Source of the DNA: a virus
Length of the DNA: 64,000 nucleotides
Virus record (IMG/VR): IMGVR_UViG_3300042288_000930
Span: 1 to 64,000 of that record
Direction: 5' to 3' (one strand)
Part shown: piece after piece, positions 6,810 to 14,884 of the stretch
Position numbering within the stretch: position 1 is the stretch's first letter
How the letters are laid out: every line of letters begins with the position of its first letter
Translations under genes and position numbers: made by a program
The notes under the pieces: model-generated
Told to the model about the DNA's origin: nothing
Seen by the model: the letters and a program-made list of their open reading frames with translations, nothing else
Databases searched by the model: none

Positions 6810-8534
6810 TTATTCTAATGTCTCTTCCGTGACGTATGAGAAATTCTTATGCTTCTCAAATCGTAGGCAGCGGTCAAACTTGTCTGCCATATTGTCTCGA
6901 TGAGAGATAACAAACACATTTGTTTTGTCATCAAAGGTTTTAAGAATCCACCCAAGATCGCTGTTACCAGATTGATCTAGTGAACCGTCAAAGATTTCAT
7001 CAAGGATTAGAAGATTAGTATCCACGCTATTCTTAAGTTTAGCAACACTACGCCAAGTAAGCAGCAGAGCAATATCAATTCTAGCCTTTTCGCCCTCAGA
7101 AAAAGATTCATAACTAAATTCATCTCTGTAACGTGATTTGATTACTTCTTCAAAACTTTCGTTAAGCATAAACGATGCTGGAAACTCCATCTTATCAAGG
7201 TAATCATTGATAAGCTTGTTCATCGTTGGAAGGTATTTTTTGATGATCCTCGTTTTGATGCCCGAGTCTTTGAGGAGTTGCGCCGCCGTGAGTAGGCAGT
7301 CTTTTTCTTCTTTTGTTTCAGAAATCGTTTCTTGGATTCGCTTCCCGTCCTCGCTGAGCGATTTAAGTATTGAAAACTGCTCTCGTTGACTGACATCTGA
7401 ATCCCGCAGTTTTCTGATGTCGTCGTCCAGTTCTTCAATTCGTTTATGAAGTGACTTAATTTCATTATTGAGTTGTCTGTTCTTTAGATTGAGTTCGTTT
7501 ATTTCATCAATCAAAAGAATAAAGGTATCTTCTTTACTTTGGAGATCGGAAAGTTGTTGTCCCAAATCAGACACACCTTTCTCCACCTCAGCAAGTTTAT
7601 CCGAGAGAAGCGCGATCTTCTCTTGTTTAAAATGCTCTTCGATACTCTGACCGCATGTTGGGCAAGTATCATTCTCCTCAAAGAATTTTTTCTCTTTTGT
7701 GTGAGACTTTCGTTTGGTTGACAATTTTTCTTTGATCGTAGTGATCTTAGATATCGTTGCTTTAAGCGTCTGCGTGTCTGAAATGGCAGCGGTCTTAATG
7801 TTGATTTCCTTGTCGTTATTGAGGATTTCTGTTTCATGATTTAGAGATTCTGTTAACAGAGTTTCTTTCTTGTTCTCTTTTTCTTGAATGTCTTCTTTAT
7901 TCTTTTTCTCAATTTCAAGCATAAACTGTTTCTGCATATCAATCTTTTCTTTGACAAGAGACAGTTTATACTCGTGATCTTTTAATTCGTCGTTAATTAC
8001 TTTAATCTTTTCTTTGAGATTGACATTCATTGTCGAGAAGATTTGAATGTCAAGAATGTCTTCAATGATTTCTCTACGAGCTGCCAATGGAAGACGCATA
8101 AATGGCACAAAGGTAGATGACCCGAGCACCACAATCTGAGTAAATGATTTGTAATTCATTTTCAGAATAGTTTGCTCAAAATGTTTTTGCTGATCTACAG
8201 CAGAAGAATCTTGATTGAGTAGCGCACCATTCTGGTAAATTTCAAACTTCGCTGGTTTAATACCACGAATCACTTTGTATTTATTATTACCAATATTAAA
8301 ATTAACTTCTACAACACAATCACTTTGATTAATGGAGTTGAGAAGTTGTGGTTTGTTAATTTTTCTAAATGGTTTACCAAACAACGAAAAAGTGAGGGCA
8401 TCGAGAATGGTGGATTTACCAGCACCATTGCTCCCCACAATCAAACTACTTTTAGTGTCAGTAAGAGATACTTCAGTAAACTGAGCACCAGTAGACAGAA
8501 AATTTTTCCATTTAATGGTTTTGAATATAATCAT
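6810..8534 (-). CDS. 46: Recombination endonuclease subunit gp46 (Rad50/SbcC-like)
   Basis: A 574-residue SMC-type ATPase. Walker A is GSNGAGKS (34-41), a long coiled coil surrounds the zinc hook CPTC (291-294), and a SFSEGEKARIDIALL signature, LLILDEIFDGSLD Walker B and VISHRD H-loop follow near the C-terminus. With gp47 it forms the MR complex that resects DNA ends for recombination-dependent replication. The start MIIFKTIKWKNF at 8534 fits the family; it overlaps the upstream gene by 23 bases. T4 gp46 is 560 residues. Confidence 0.94.
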   Translation of the reverse strand: MIIFKTIKWKNFLSTGAQFTEVSLTDTKSSLIVGSNGAGKSTILDALTFSLFGKPFRKINKPQLLNSINQSDCVVEVNFNIGNNKYKVIRGIKPAKFEIYQNGALLNQDSSAVDQQKHFEQTILKMNYKSFTQIVVLGSSTFVPFMRLPLAARREIIEDILDIQIFSTMNVNLKEKIKVINDELKDHEYKLSLVKEKIDMQKQFMLEIEKKNKEDIQEKENKKETLLTESLNHETEILNNDKEINIKTAAISDTQTLKATISKITTIKEKLSTKRKSHTKEKKFFEENDTCPTCGQSIEEHFKQEKIALLSDKLAEVEKGVSDLGQQLSDLQSKEDTFILLIDEINELNLKNRQLNNEIKSLHKRIEELDDDIRKLRDSDVSQREQFSILKSLSEDGKRIQETISETKEEKDCLLTAAQLLKDSGIKTRIIKKYLPTMNKLINDYLDKMEFPASFMLNESFEEVIKSRYRDEFSYESFSEGEKARIDIALLLTWRSVAKLKNSVDTNLLILDEIFDGSLDQSGNSDLGWILKTFDDKTNVFVISHRDNMADKFDRCLRFEKHKNFSYVTEETLE

Positions 8535-8799
8535 AATCTCTGGGGGGAACAATAATGTCGTCGGGTTCAATAATAGTGTACTTCATCCCTTTCATTTCAC
8601 ACACTTGTATTCCAGCTTTTGGATCTACTTCGTGAGTTGTAAGAGGGGGTAGAGTTCCTTCGTAGTCGTTTGCCTCAAGCAAACCAAGATACCTCTCGGC
8701 ATCTTCTTCTTCTTTGAAAAAGTATACCACATGATCACCCTCGTCGTCAACAACCGAATAAACTCCATCTGAATGTTCGGCAAGGGTGATAAGAAACAT
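8512..8799 (-). CDS. DUF3110-like small protein
   Basis: A 95-residue protein whose first half (GVYSVVDDEGDHVVYFFKEE, then DAERYLGLLEANDY) matches the DUF3110 pattern best known from cyanobacteria, where a strand is followed by D-A-x-R-Y/F-x-x-L-L-E-A-x-D. The second half has a CEMKGMKYTIIEPDD strand and a PP-rich tail. The gene is squeezed between 47 and 46, one base after gp47 and overlapping gp46. Function unknown; the domain suggests a cyanobacterial origin. Confidence 0.65.
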   Translation of the reverse strand: MFLITLAEHSDGVYSVVDDEGDHVVYFFKEEEDAERYLGLLEANDYEGTLPPLTTHEVDPKAGIQVCEMKGMKYTIIEPDDIIVPPRDYDYIQNH

Positions 8800-9849
8800 T
8801 TATACTACCTCACAACTCTCAATATATAGGGACTTCATAACGCTTTTTAATTTTGCTTTGTCTACGGCAATCTCTACCTCATCAATATATTCGTTAAGAA
8901 GTGTGAGTGTGTCTTTGATTTCTACATTCTCATCATCCTCCACAAAAGAATCATTCACAAGTGTCTCAACAATTTTAACATCATGTGGTTGAGTAGCAAA
9001 TACAGAGTCAACAAACTTCTCAAACTCTGTATAGTCTTTCTTATCTTCTACGATAATCTTGACAAAAGAATTTGAACACTCACTGGTATCGAAGCTGAGA
9101 TGAGAACCAGTAGAATCATTGTAATAGATTTTCTGGAAAATCTCATAAGGGTTCTTGACCCGCTTGAGTTTATTTGTCTTTGGTTCATAGAGATGAAATC
9201 CTCGCTCGTCTTTATAATCATTCCAGAACATCTGGTAAGGATTACCCAGATAAGTGATGTTACCTCTGGATGATTTGTGGTGGTAGTGTCCCGAGAATAC
9301 TTGTTTAAACTTTTTAAAAATCTTAGGATCCATACCATGTTCCTGTGTATTTCCAGGAGTCACTTCAAAACCAGATAGTTCAAGGTGACCCATAGCAATC
9401 TCAGCACTGGTCCCTTCAAGATGCTTCATGGTATCATCATAATTGCTGGAGTTAATCCAAGGCAACATAAGAATCTTAGCACCATCAATCATTACTGTCT
9501 CTGGATGAGCGTAGATTTCAATGTTGCTGAAGTCCTTGAGTAGAAGTTCGGGTGAGTTAATCTCGTTAGTGTTTTTATAGTAGACGCAATGATTACCAAG
9601 AATCATGTGAACGAAGATACCCATGTCTTCAAGGCGTTGAAAATAATGTTGGCGAACCCTATTCCAAACATTAAAATCAATCCCCTTACGATTATCAAAC
9701 GTATCACCGAGGTCAATAACAGTTTTGATTCCGTGTCTCTCCAGTGTTGGGAAGAAGATGTCGTCGTAGAATTTTTTGAAGTATTCCCAAAACGCAACAC
9801 TACCTTTCCTCCCGTCAAGATGTTGGTCAGTAATCAAAGCTACGGTCAT
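8800..9849 (-). CDS. 47: Recombination endonuclease subunit gp47 (Mre11/SbcD-like)
   Basis: A calcineurin-type metallophosphoesterase of 349 residues (T4: 339). Metal-binding motifs are in order: DQH (8-10), GDTFD (48-52), GNH (85-87), then GHLELSG and GHYHH. It is the nuclease of the gp46/47 complex. It overlaps the end of gp55 by 4 bases and is followed by the DUF3110 gene and gp46. A weak promoter candidate inside gp55 (9904-9932) may give separate expression. Confidence 0.95.
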   Translation of the reverse strand: MTVALITDQHLDGRKGSVAFWEYFKKFYDDIFFPTLERHGIKTVIDLGDTFDNRKGIDFNVWNRVRQHYFQRLEDMGIFVHMILGNHCVYYKNTNEINSPELLLKDFSNIEIYAHPETVMIDGAKILMLPWINSSNYDDTMKHLEGTSAEIAMGHLELSGFEVTPGNTQEHGMDPKIFKKFKQVFSGHYHHKSSRGNITYLGNPYQMFWNDYKDERGFHLYEPKTNKLKRVKNPYEIFQKIYYNDSTGSHLSFDTSECSNSFVKIIVEDKKDYTEFEKFVDSVFATQPHDVKIVETLVNDSFVEDDENVEIKDTLTLLNEYIDEVEIAVDKAKLKSVMKSLYIESCEVV

Positions 9850-10364
9850 CGTTTAGATCTCATTTCAAGGTTTTCTTTGATGCTGTTCATGTCAGCACTA
9901 CTGCTATTATATCCTATCATGTCACCACTGTAACTGTCTGTATGCAAAACTTCATCATATCCAGAACGCTCAAGCAATTTATTTTTTGTTTCTAATTGCT
10001 TTTTCTCTTTAGCAATTCTACGAAGAAACGCAAAATATATCATTTGTGTAAAGTAAGCAAAAGGATTAGTAGATTTTGCTGGATCAAATCTATCAATATA
10101 CTGTACACAATTTTCTACCGCATCACCTATCATATCATCCCTAAACATGTAATTTACAAAGTTAGGCTTGTAGGATAAATGCGTAGCAATTTTATAAAAA
10201 CACTCCCCAATATAATTTGGAATACGTGGGCGCTGTGTTCCTTGTCTTGTTGCTTCGTCACACTGAAGTTTATAGACAACCAAAGCGTCCAAAAATTCTC
10301 TGTTGTTGACGTAGTTTTCTGTTTTCTTTTTGGTCATTTTTGACGCTATGGTACTGGTACTCAT
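9846..10364 (-). CDS. 55: Late-transcription sigma factor gp55
   Basis: A 172-residue divergent sigma factor, similar in size to T4 gp55 (185). The conserved core includes NYVNNREFLDALVVYK, an MIGDAVENCVQYIDRFDP stretch (sigma region 2 like) and NPFAYFTQMIYFAFLRRIAKEKK, matching T4 [23 protein letters not shown]. It directs host RNA polymerase to TATAAATA late promoters, which occur many times in this window. The start at 10364 (MSTSTIASKM) is preferred over one 33 bases upstream because a sigma-70 promoter's -10 box is at 10388-10393. The C-terminus overlaps gp47. Confidence 0.92.
   Translation of the reverse strand: MSTSTIASKMTKKKTENYVNNREFLDALVVYKLQCDEATRQGTQRPRIPNYIGECFYKIATHLSYKPNFVNYMFRDDMIGDAVENCVQYIDRFDPAKSTNPFAYFTQMIYFAFLRRIAKEKKQLETKNKLLERSGYDEVLHTDSYSGDMIGYNSSSADMNSIKENLEMRSKR
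9904..9932 (-). promoter_or_regulatory. Candidate promoter inside gp55 for gp47-46
   Basis: On the minus strand TATAAT is preceded at 17 bases by GTTACA (4 of 6). Its start would lie roughly 45-50 bases before the gp47 ATG. It overlaps coding sequence, so it could be chance. Confidence 0.3.
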
Positions 10365-10387
10365 GAACTTAACCAATTTACAATACA

Positions 10388-10416
10388 ATTGTAGCATACG
10401 CTAACAAAATTGTAAA
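10388..10416 (-). promoter_or_regulatory. Sigma-70 promoter of gp55
   Basis: -35 TTTACA (10416-10411), 17-base spacer, -10 TACAAT (10393-10388), with TGC directly before the -10 as an extended -10 element. Expected start is about 10381, some 17 bases before the gp55 ATG at 10364. Its -35 is 4 bp from that of the opposing promoter. Confidence 0.75.
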
Positions 10417-10420
10417 GGGC

Positions 10421-10449
10421 TTGACAAGACCTTCAATTCTGTGTATAAT
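10421..10449 (+). promoter_or_regulatory. Perfect-consensus sigma-70 promoter on the plus strand
   Basis: TTGACA (10421-10426), exactly 17 bases, then TATAAT (10444-10449). Both boxes match consensus at 6 of 6. It points away from gp55, into the 3' end of the convergent 138-residue gene. Confidence 0.8.
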
Positions 10450-10455
10450 AGCAAT

Positions 10456-10576
10456 GTGGCGCTTTCAAGATTTATTATAGATCTGTTCTAAAATACTTCT
10501 AGCTTCTTTAGTTGAACTGATGTATCCATCCATTATTCTTGTATCACGGCGGTGTCCTGGAATACCGCCGTTTTTT
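10456..10576 (+). ncRNA. Predicted ~120-nt small RNA, antisense to the 138-residue gene
   Basis: The plus-strand promoter at 10421-10449 should start RNA near 10456. A perfect intrinsic terminator at 10546-10576 ends it. No plausible protein is encoded: the only early ATG gives 8 codons and has no ribosome site. The RNA would be complementary to the last 37 or so codons of the minus-strand gene at 10465-10881. Whether it acts on that mRNA, on a host target, or through transcription interference with gp55 is unknown. Cyanophage antisense RNAs are known elsewhere (for example near psbA in S-PM2), but I know of none at this locus. Confidence 0.6.
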
Positions 10577-10881
10577 AACATGTGATCTTCTTGTTGTTTT
10601 CTTTGTAGATACTGTTCATAGAAGGAAACAATTCTACCGTCAGTCTCAACCATTGTAACAATTTGATTACGAGGAATAATAAACATGTCTTCGTGTGTTG
10701 CTTGTATCCAAGATTGGAATTCAAATCCTTCTATTTTTATTCCCTTTTTTTTCATTTCAGTTCTAATTACAATCCTTGGATTAAAAATAATAATAACATC
10801 ATCATCAGGATCATAGGAAACTTTTCCAACTAATTCTTCACTAGAAGTTAATTTAATAGTGGCATAAAATTCTTCTTCCAT
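10465..10881 (-). CDS. Conserved hypothetical protein upstream of gp55
   Basis: A 138-residue protein between uvsW and gp55. No family is recognised with certainty. The N-terminal 75 residues (YATIKLTSSEELVGKVSYDP, VIIIFNPRIV, then a GFEFQSWIQA strand and MFIIPRNQIVTMVET) look like a five-stranded Sm/Hfq-like barrel; this is inference from strand pattern. The C-terminus is helical after NGGIPGHRRDTR. The DNA for that NGGIPGHRRD segment forms the plus-strand terminator of the predicted antisense RNA. It starts 1 base after the uvsW stop, so it is co-transcribed with uvsW. Confidence 0.75.
   Translation of the reverse strand: MEEEFYATIKLTSSEELVGKVSYDPDDDVIIIFNPRIVIRTEMKKKGIKIEGFEFQSWIQATHEDMFIIPRNQIVTMVETDGRIVSFYEQYLQRKQQEDHMLKNGGIPGHRRDTRIMDGYISSTKEARSILEQIYNKS
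10546..10576 (+). terminator. Intrinsic terminator of the predicted small RNA
   Basis: ACGGCGGT (10546-10553) pairs perfectly with ACCGCCGT (10564-10571) around a 10-base loop, followed by T to 10576. No T tract follows on the minus strand, so it works only for plus-strand RNA. Confidence 0.75.
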
Positions 10882-10882
10882 A

Positions 10883-12361
10883 TTATCTTAAATCTATTTT
10901 AATAATTTCTACATTAAATTTTTCTTCCTCATAAATTTTTAAACGCTCATCTAAATGTTTTAGCGTGTAATTTTTTTGTGGTGTTCTACAATACTCATCG
11001 GCAATGTCATAAAGAGTAGCGTAGGTTTTGTTGTTGCCCTTACGCAATACACGACCGATAGATTGTAAGTTTCTTACTCTTGATTTTGAAGGTGAAGCAA
11101 ATACAACATTGTGTAGATTACGAATGTTGATGCCAGTGCTGAATGTTCCGTATGAAGCAACAATCACTGCGTTGTTTTCAGTTTCAGTGATGCGTCTAAT
11201 CTCTTCGCGTTCTTCAGTGTCTACACCACCATAGACCAGAAAAACTTTACGACCTTTTTCAACAACACTATTTATCGCCTCGTAAAGTGGCACTCCATGA
11301 CGTTCCACATAGTTAAAGAGAACTAAAGAGTTACCTTCAAGATCACGCACAAGATTTTTAATTAGACGATTGCGTTTTGGATTATCAACAATCGCATCAA
11401 TCTCTCCTTGATAATCCCAGAACTCCATCTTCTCATGCTTGAGTAGGAGAACTTTAATTCTAAAATCAGATAGGTGACCTTCTTTAATAAGCTTCTCTGT
11501 TTTAGTAACATGCTTACACTCACCAAACAATCCTTCCAACACCCACTTGTGTGTGGCAGAACCATCCAGTGTTCCAGTGAAACCGAAACGATATTTGGCT
11601 TCATGGAGTTTTGTCATGATGCCAGTGAGTGATTTGGATTTGAATAGATGTGCTTCGTCACCGATAACACACGAGAAATCATCAAACCAACGCTTAGGAA
11701 ACTTGTAGATAGATTGCCAAGTGGAAATGATAACTGCTTTCTCTACGTTCTTATCTTTACCACCATAAATTTTATGGCAGTGTTCTTCTACATTCCAACC
11801 GTAGTCTTCGAAGTCTTTATACATCTGTTCCACCAGTGAAGTGGTGGGAACAATGATAAGAGTTTTCTTCCCCGTTTGTTTATATTCAGATGCGTAGTAA
11901 TAACGCACCAGAGAATAAATCATCAAAGACTTGCCTGAGGCAGTTGGAGATAATAGGAGTCTGCGATTGTTTAGCAGTGCTTGATATACTGCTTGAACCT
12001 GATAATCGCGTGGTTCGTGGTTGGGGCATACAGCTGCCATGAAACCTTTTACGCCTTCAAGCGTAATATGTTCATTCTTTTCTTCTACATCTCCATAGAA
12101 CTTATTACCTTGATATTCTATTGAATAACCTTTAACTCCACTCCACTCTTTGAGGTGTGAGATGAGACCACAATAGAGCTCACCTGTTCCTGGAGAATAG
12201 AGTCTAATCTTACCGTCCCAGACACCACTTTTATATTGTGGCATAAACTTGGCATTAGGGATATCGAATGTAAAATAGTCTGCGAGTTCATAGTGAACAT
12301 GTGGTTCTGCTTTGATTGTCAAGAAAATGTTGTTCTTTTTTGCGACGACCAGATTTGTCAT
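10883..12361 (-). CDS. uvsW: ATP-dependent helicase UvsW
   Basis: A superfamily 2 helicase of 492 residues (T4: 503). Walker A is SPTASGKS (138-145), DEAH is at 235-238, motif III FTGTLDG follows, and motif VI QSIGRVLRKG lies near 430. The N-terminal 100 residues (KSGVWDGKIRLY) are the UvsW DNA-binding domain. It unwinds R-loops and regresses forks, shifting T4-type phages from origin-driven to recombination-driven replication. It follows uvsY, with a one-base overlap of stop and start. Confidence 0.94.
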   Translation of the reverse strand: MTNLVVAKKNNIFLTIKAEPHVHYELADYFTFDIPNAKFMPQYKSGVWDGKIRLYSPGTGELYCGLISHLKEWSGVKGYSIEYQGNKFYGDVEEKNEHITLEGVKGFMAAVCPNHEPRDYQVQAVYQALLNNRRLLLSPTASGKSLMIYSLVRYYYASEYKQTGKKTLIIVPTTSLVEQMYKDFEDYGWNVEEHCHKIYGGKDKNVEKAVIISTWQSIYKFPKRWFDDFSCVIGDEAHLFKSKSLTGIMTKLHEAKYRFGFTGTLDGSATHKWVLEGLFGECKHVTKTEKLIKEGHLSDFRIKVLLLKHEKMEFWDYQGEIDAIVDNPKRNRLIKNLVRDLEGNSLVLFNYVERHGVPLYEAINSVVEKGRKVFLVYGGVDTEEREEIRRITETENNAVIVASYGTFSTGINIRNLHNVVFASPSKSRVRNLQSIGRVLRKGNNKTYATLYDIADEYCRTPQKNYTLKHLDERLKIYEEEKFNVEIIKIDLR

Positions 12362-12837
12362 TAGGTGCTACCGTTAATAAATTTCTCCCACTCGATAGCG
12401 TTTTTAATTTGGAAACTTCTATTGGAAATCATTTTAAGAACATTATCCAAAAAGAAAAGTGCCTTATTAATAAACTCTATTTTCATTTCAATGTTAATTA
12501 AATCCTCATCCGCTTCCAAATATACTTTCATCTTCTCGGATGTTTTAATGGATTGTCCAAAAGGTTTTTCTTTATAAACTTCTGGGTCTGCTTCCCCTTG
12601 ATAATATTCTCTTTTTTCTTTTAACTTCATACGATACTGGAATTCCAGTGCTGTTTTCTCTGTTGAGAAATCGTTGTAGAAGTTTAAATATTTATTGTGC
12701 TGATAAGGGATGTCTAGTGAAATTTGTGCTAGATCTGCTGAGTATTGTTTGTTTTTAAACTGGAAGTCAATATGTGAATCTTCTTGCCATTCTGATTTAA
12801 CATGATTAAAAAGAGTTTTCAAATCATCAAATTTCAT
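12361..12837 (-). CDS. uvsY: Recombination mediator UvsY
   Basis: A mostly helical 158-residue protein (T4 UvsY: 137) beginning MKFDDLKTLFNHVKSEW, with a central HNKYLNFYNDFSTEKTALEFQYRMKLKEKREYY block typical of cyanophage UvsY. It helps UvsX recombinase displace single-strand binding protein gp32. It is followed directly by uvsW, the same pairing as in T4. Confidence 0.88.
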   Translation of the reverse strand: MKFDDLKTLFNHVKSEWQEDSHIDFQFKNKQYSADLAQISLDIPYQHNKYLNFYNDFSTEKTALEFQYRMKLKEKREYYQGEADPEVYKEKPFGQSIKTSEKMKVYLEADEDLINIEMKIEFINKALFFLDNVLKMISNRSFQIKNAIEWEKFINGST

Positions 12838-12840
12838 AAA

Positions 12841-13356
12841 TTAAATTCTCCTGTTGTTTTTGTTTGTGAAGTAATAGGTTGTAAATTTAAATACTACGTC
12901 AGCAGTCAAATAATCTACATCTCTATCTTCTACATCAAATGATAGTTCTGTCAAAGACGTTGGAAAAATATTCTCAAATTCTACAATAATATTTGGATTA
13001 AAATTGCTATTTAAAATTTGTAATTGAGCATTAGAATATTCTGGAATTTCTTGGTCGTCCATTTCTTCTGCTAAATTATTTTTTCTAATCCATTTCCAGA
13101 TGGTCAAATAATTACTTAAATCTTCGTCAACAATAAATTTTAAATTTAAATCTCCGTATTCAACTCCACCAGATGCTGGTAGAGCAATGCTTCTATATCT
13201 TGTTGGTGCCTCTACTGTTCCAACAGAAATGTCTGGAAGATTTGCTCGTTGACAGAAAAAATCTACACCAGCAAAAATATCAAGATTCATCTTGAATCCT
13301 GCTGGGGCAAGAAAATTTCTATTTGTTGGTTGCTCGTTATACCACTTAGCAGACAT
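12841..13356 (-). CDS. 3: Tail completion / sheath stabiliser protein (gp3-like)
   Basis: A 171-residue protein with a tail-tube-like fold pattern: FKMNLDIFAGVDFFCQRANLPDISVG, a YGDLNLKFIVDEDLSNYLTIWKWI segment, and a C-terminal FENIFPTSLTELSFD strand. It lies just after gp23, where cyanophage gp3 is usually placed. gp3 caps the tail tube and helps fix the sheath. It resembles gp19 in design (F-x-V-D-x-D-L) but is clearly a separate protein. It has its own late promoter at 13375-13382. The exact assignment to gp3 rests on position and size. Confidence 0.65.
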   Translation of the reverse strand: MSAKWYNEQPTNRNFLAPAGFKMNLDIFAGVDFFCQRANLPDISVGTVEAPTRYRSIALPASGGVEYGDLNLKFIVDEDLSNYLTIWKWIRKNNLAEEMDDQEIPEYSNAQLQILNSNFNPNIIVEFENIFPTSLTELSFDVEDRDVDYLTADVVFKFTTYYFTNKNNRRI

Positions 13357-13374
13357 AACTTTATGTTTTTTTAC

Positions 13375-13382
13375 TATTTATT
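13375..13382 (-). promoter_or_regulatory. Late promoter of gp3-like gene
   Basis: AATAAATA on the minus strand, about 20 bases before the gp3-like ATG and just after the gp23 terminator. Confidence 0.65.
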
Positions 13383-13387
13383 TCCAT

Positions 13388-13412
13388 AAAAAAAGACCCC
13401 CTTTCGGGGGTC
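13388..13412 (-). terminator. Strong terminator after gp23
   Basis: GACCCCC, loop GAAA, GGGGGTC: a 7-bp GC stem followed by seven T on the minus strand, close to the gp23 stop. Confidence 0.9.
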
Positions 13413-13430
13413 AATGTATTTACCTGAAAA

Positions 13431-14849
13431 TCAGGTGAGGTTGATAACTTTAACTCTTCTGTAATACTGGTTGGTATTAGCAGTGAGAGCAGAACCATCA
13501 GGAGTAGCACCAGCGATACCGTTGCTATTTGTAGTTGAAACGAATGGGTTGCTGACCATACCGTAACGAGTCTTGAAGCCAATCTTAGGCTGGAAGGTGT
13601 CAGGGTTGATCGAACGAACCATTTGGAGAGGAACGTATGGGCAATAGAAGAGACCAGCATCATAAGGTGATGTGCCCTTGTAACCCATGACGTAGTAGTG
13701 CTTAGCAGCTTGTGACTGACTATAGATAGGAGCACCGAATGGATCAATGTAAACACGGATACCACCCTGAAGAACACCAGCAAATACGTTACCAGTGTCA
13801 TCAACGTTGAGTGAAGTGTTGAGAGCAGGAGCGTAATCAAGCATACCAGCCATTGACATGGCGGAAGCAACGTCTGCTGAGCAGATCATGAAGTTGCCCT
13901 TACCACGACGGGTTAGTTGACCGATAGCGTTTGCGTCACGCTGAATTTGGAATAGAAGACCCTTGAACTTCTCTGCCATCCAACGACCGTTTGAATCAAT
14001 GTCAAGGTCGAAAGTACCTTGAGTAGCAACGTCGTTCTGAGCGCCAGGAAGGGCAACAGTGTAGACGGTACGGATGATTTCACGGTTGATCTCAGCGAGG
14101 ATTTCGCTTGAGAGGATGTTAGCAAGCTCTTGCTCAGCATCAAGACCATGGATTGCCTTGAGGTCTTGTGCTAGCTCTAGGGTGTACTCAGCCTTGAGAG
14201 CGCGTGTCTTAGCAGTCACCGAGGTCTTCTCGATGCTGAATGCCATCTCGCGGAAGAGTGTACCAGCTTCGCCAAGAACTTCTGAATTTTCACGAGTTAG
14301 TGAAGTTGTACCGCGCTCGTAAGTACCAGGAGTGCCGTCGTTAAGAACAGCTGGGTTGTTGCCCTCAGCATCGCCACCTGAACCAGCAGCGGAACGAACG
14401 TTATAAGCACCAGCAGTTGCGTCGGAACCACCCGAGAATCCTGCGTCTGGCTCGTAGTAGAGAGCTTCAGCGCCATTTTGGTTCTCATAGCGAGCACGCA
14501 TTGCGAAAATAAGTCCAGTAGGACCGCTCATTGGTTGAACGCCAGCGATGTCGTAAGCGACAAGGTTAGGCATTGAACGGCGGATTAGGCTGATTAGGAT
14601 AGGATCGAAACCAGCAAGACCAGCGGTGTTGCTTGAAGATAGAGCTGAACCAGCAGGTGATACAGTTCCAGCGCCGAGTGAGTTAACGGCAACCTCGTTG
14701 AGCATACCATGCTCTTCGCGGATTGCACGCTCTTGGTTTTCTAGCAGGGTGGCAACTACCTGTCTGCGATATGCGTCCTTGATTTCAGGAAGGTCTTTGT
14801 GACCGAGAACAGGTGCCCACTTTTCCTGCAAAATTCTAGTGTCAGACAT
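13431..14849 (-). CDS. 23: Major capsid protein gp23
   Basis: A 472-residue capsid protein (T4: 521) with the cyanophage gp23 hallmarks: MSDTRILQEKWAPVLGH, NLVAYDIAGVQPMSGPTGLIFAMRARY, and a C-terminal GFKTRYGMVSNPF. It forms hexamers of the head shell. LNE at residues 50-52 fits the gp21 protease rule (L/I-x-E) and is a likely maturation cut, like Glu65 of T4. CGGAG lies about 11 bases before the start, and a late promoter is at 14885-14892. A strong terminator follows, as expected for the most abundant virion protein. Confidence 0.97.
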   Translation of the reverse strand: MSDTRILQEKWAPVLGHKDLPEIKDAYRRQVVATLLENQERAIREEHGMLNEVAVNSLGAGTVSPAGSALSSSNTAGLAGFDPILISLIRRSMPNLVAYDIAGVQPMSGPTGLIFAMRARYENQNGAEALYYEPDAGFSGGSDATAGAYNVRSAAGSGGDAEGNNPAVLNDGTPGTYERGTTSLTRENSEVLGEAGTLFREMAFSIEKTSVTAKTRALKAEYTLELAQDLKAIHGLDAEQELANILSSEILAEINREIIRTVYTVALPGAQNDVATQGTFDLDIDSNGRWMAEKFKGLLFQIQRDANAIGQLTRRGKGNFMICSADVASAMSMAGMLDYAPALNTSLNVDDTGNVFAGVLQGGIRVYIDPFGAPIYSQSQAAKHYYVMGYKGTSPYDAGLFYCPYVPLQMVRSINPDTFQPKIGFKTRYGMVSNPFVSTTNSNGIAGATPDGSALTANTNQYYRRVKVINLT

Positions 14850-14884
14850 TTTGCTTTTACTCCGTTGAGTGATTGGGTTAAAAT

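Noticed and set aside
10453-10480. 8-codon ORF at the 5' end of the predicted small RNA
   Set aside because: No ribosome site, and the expected start is after or at its ATG; too short to support.
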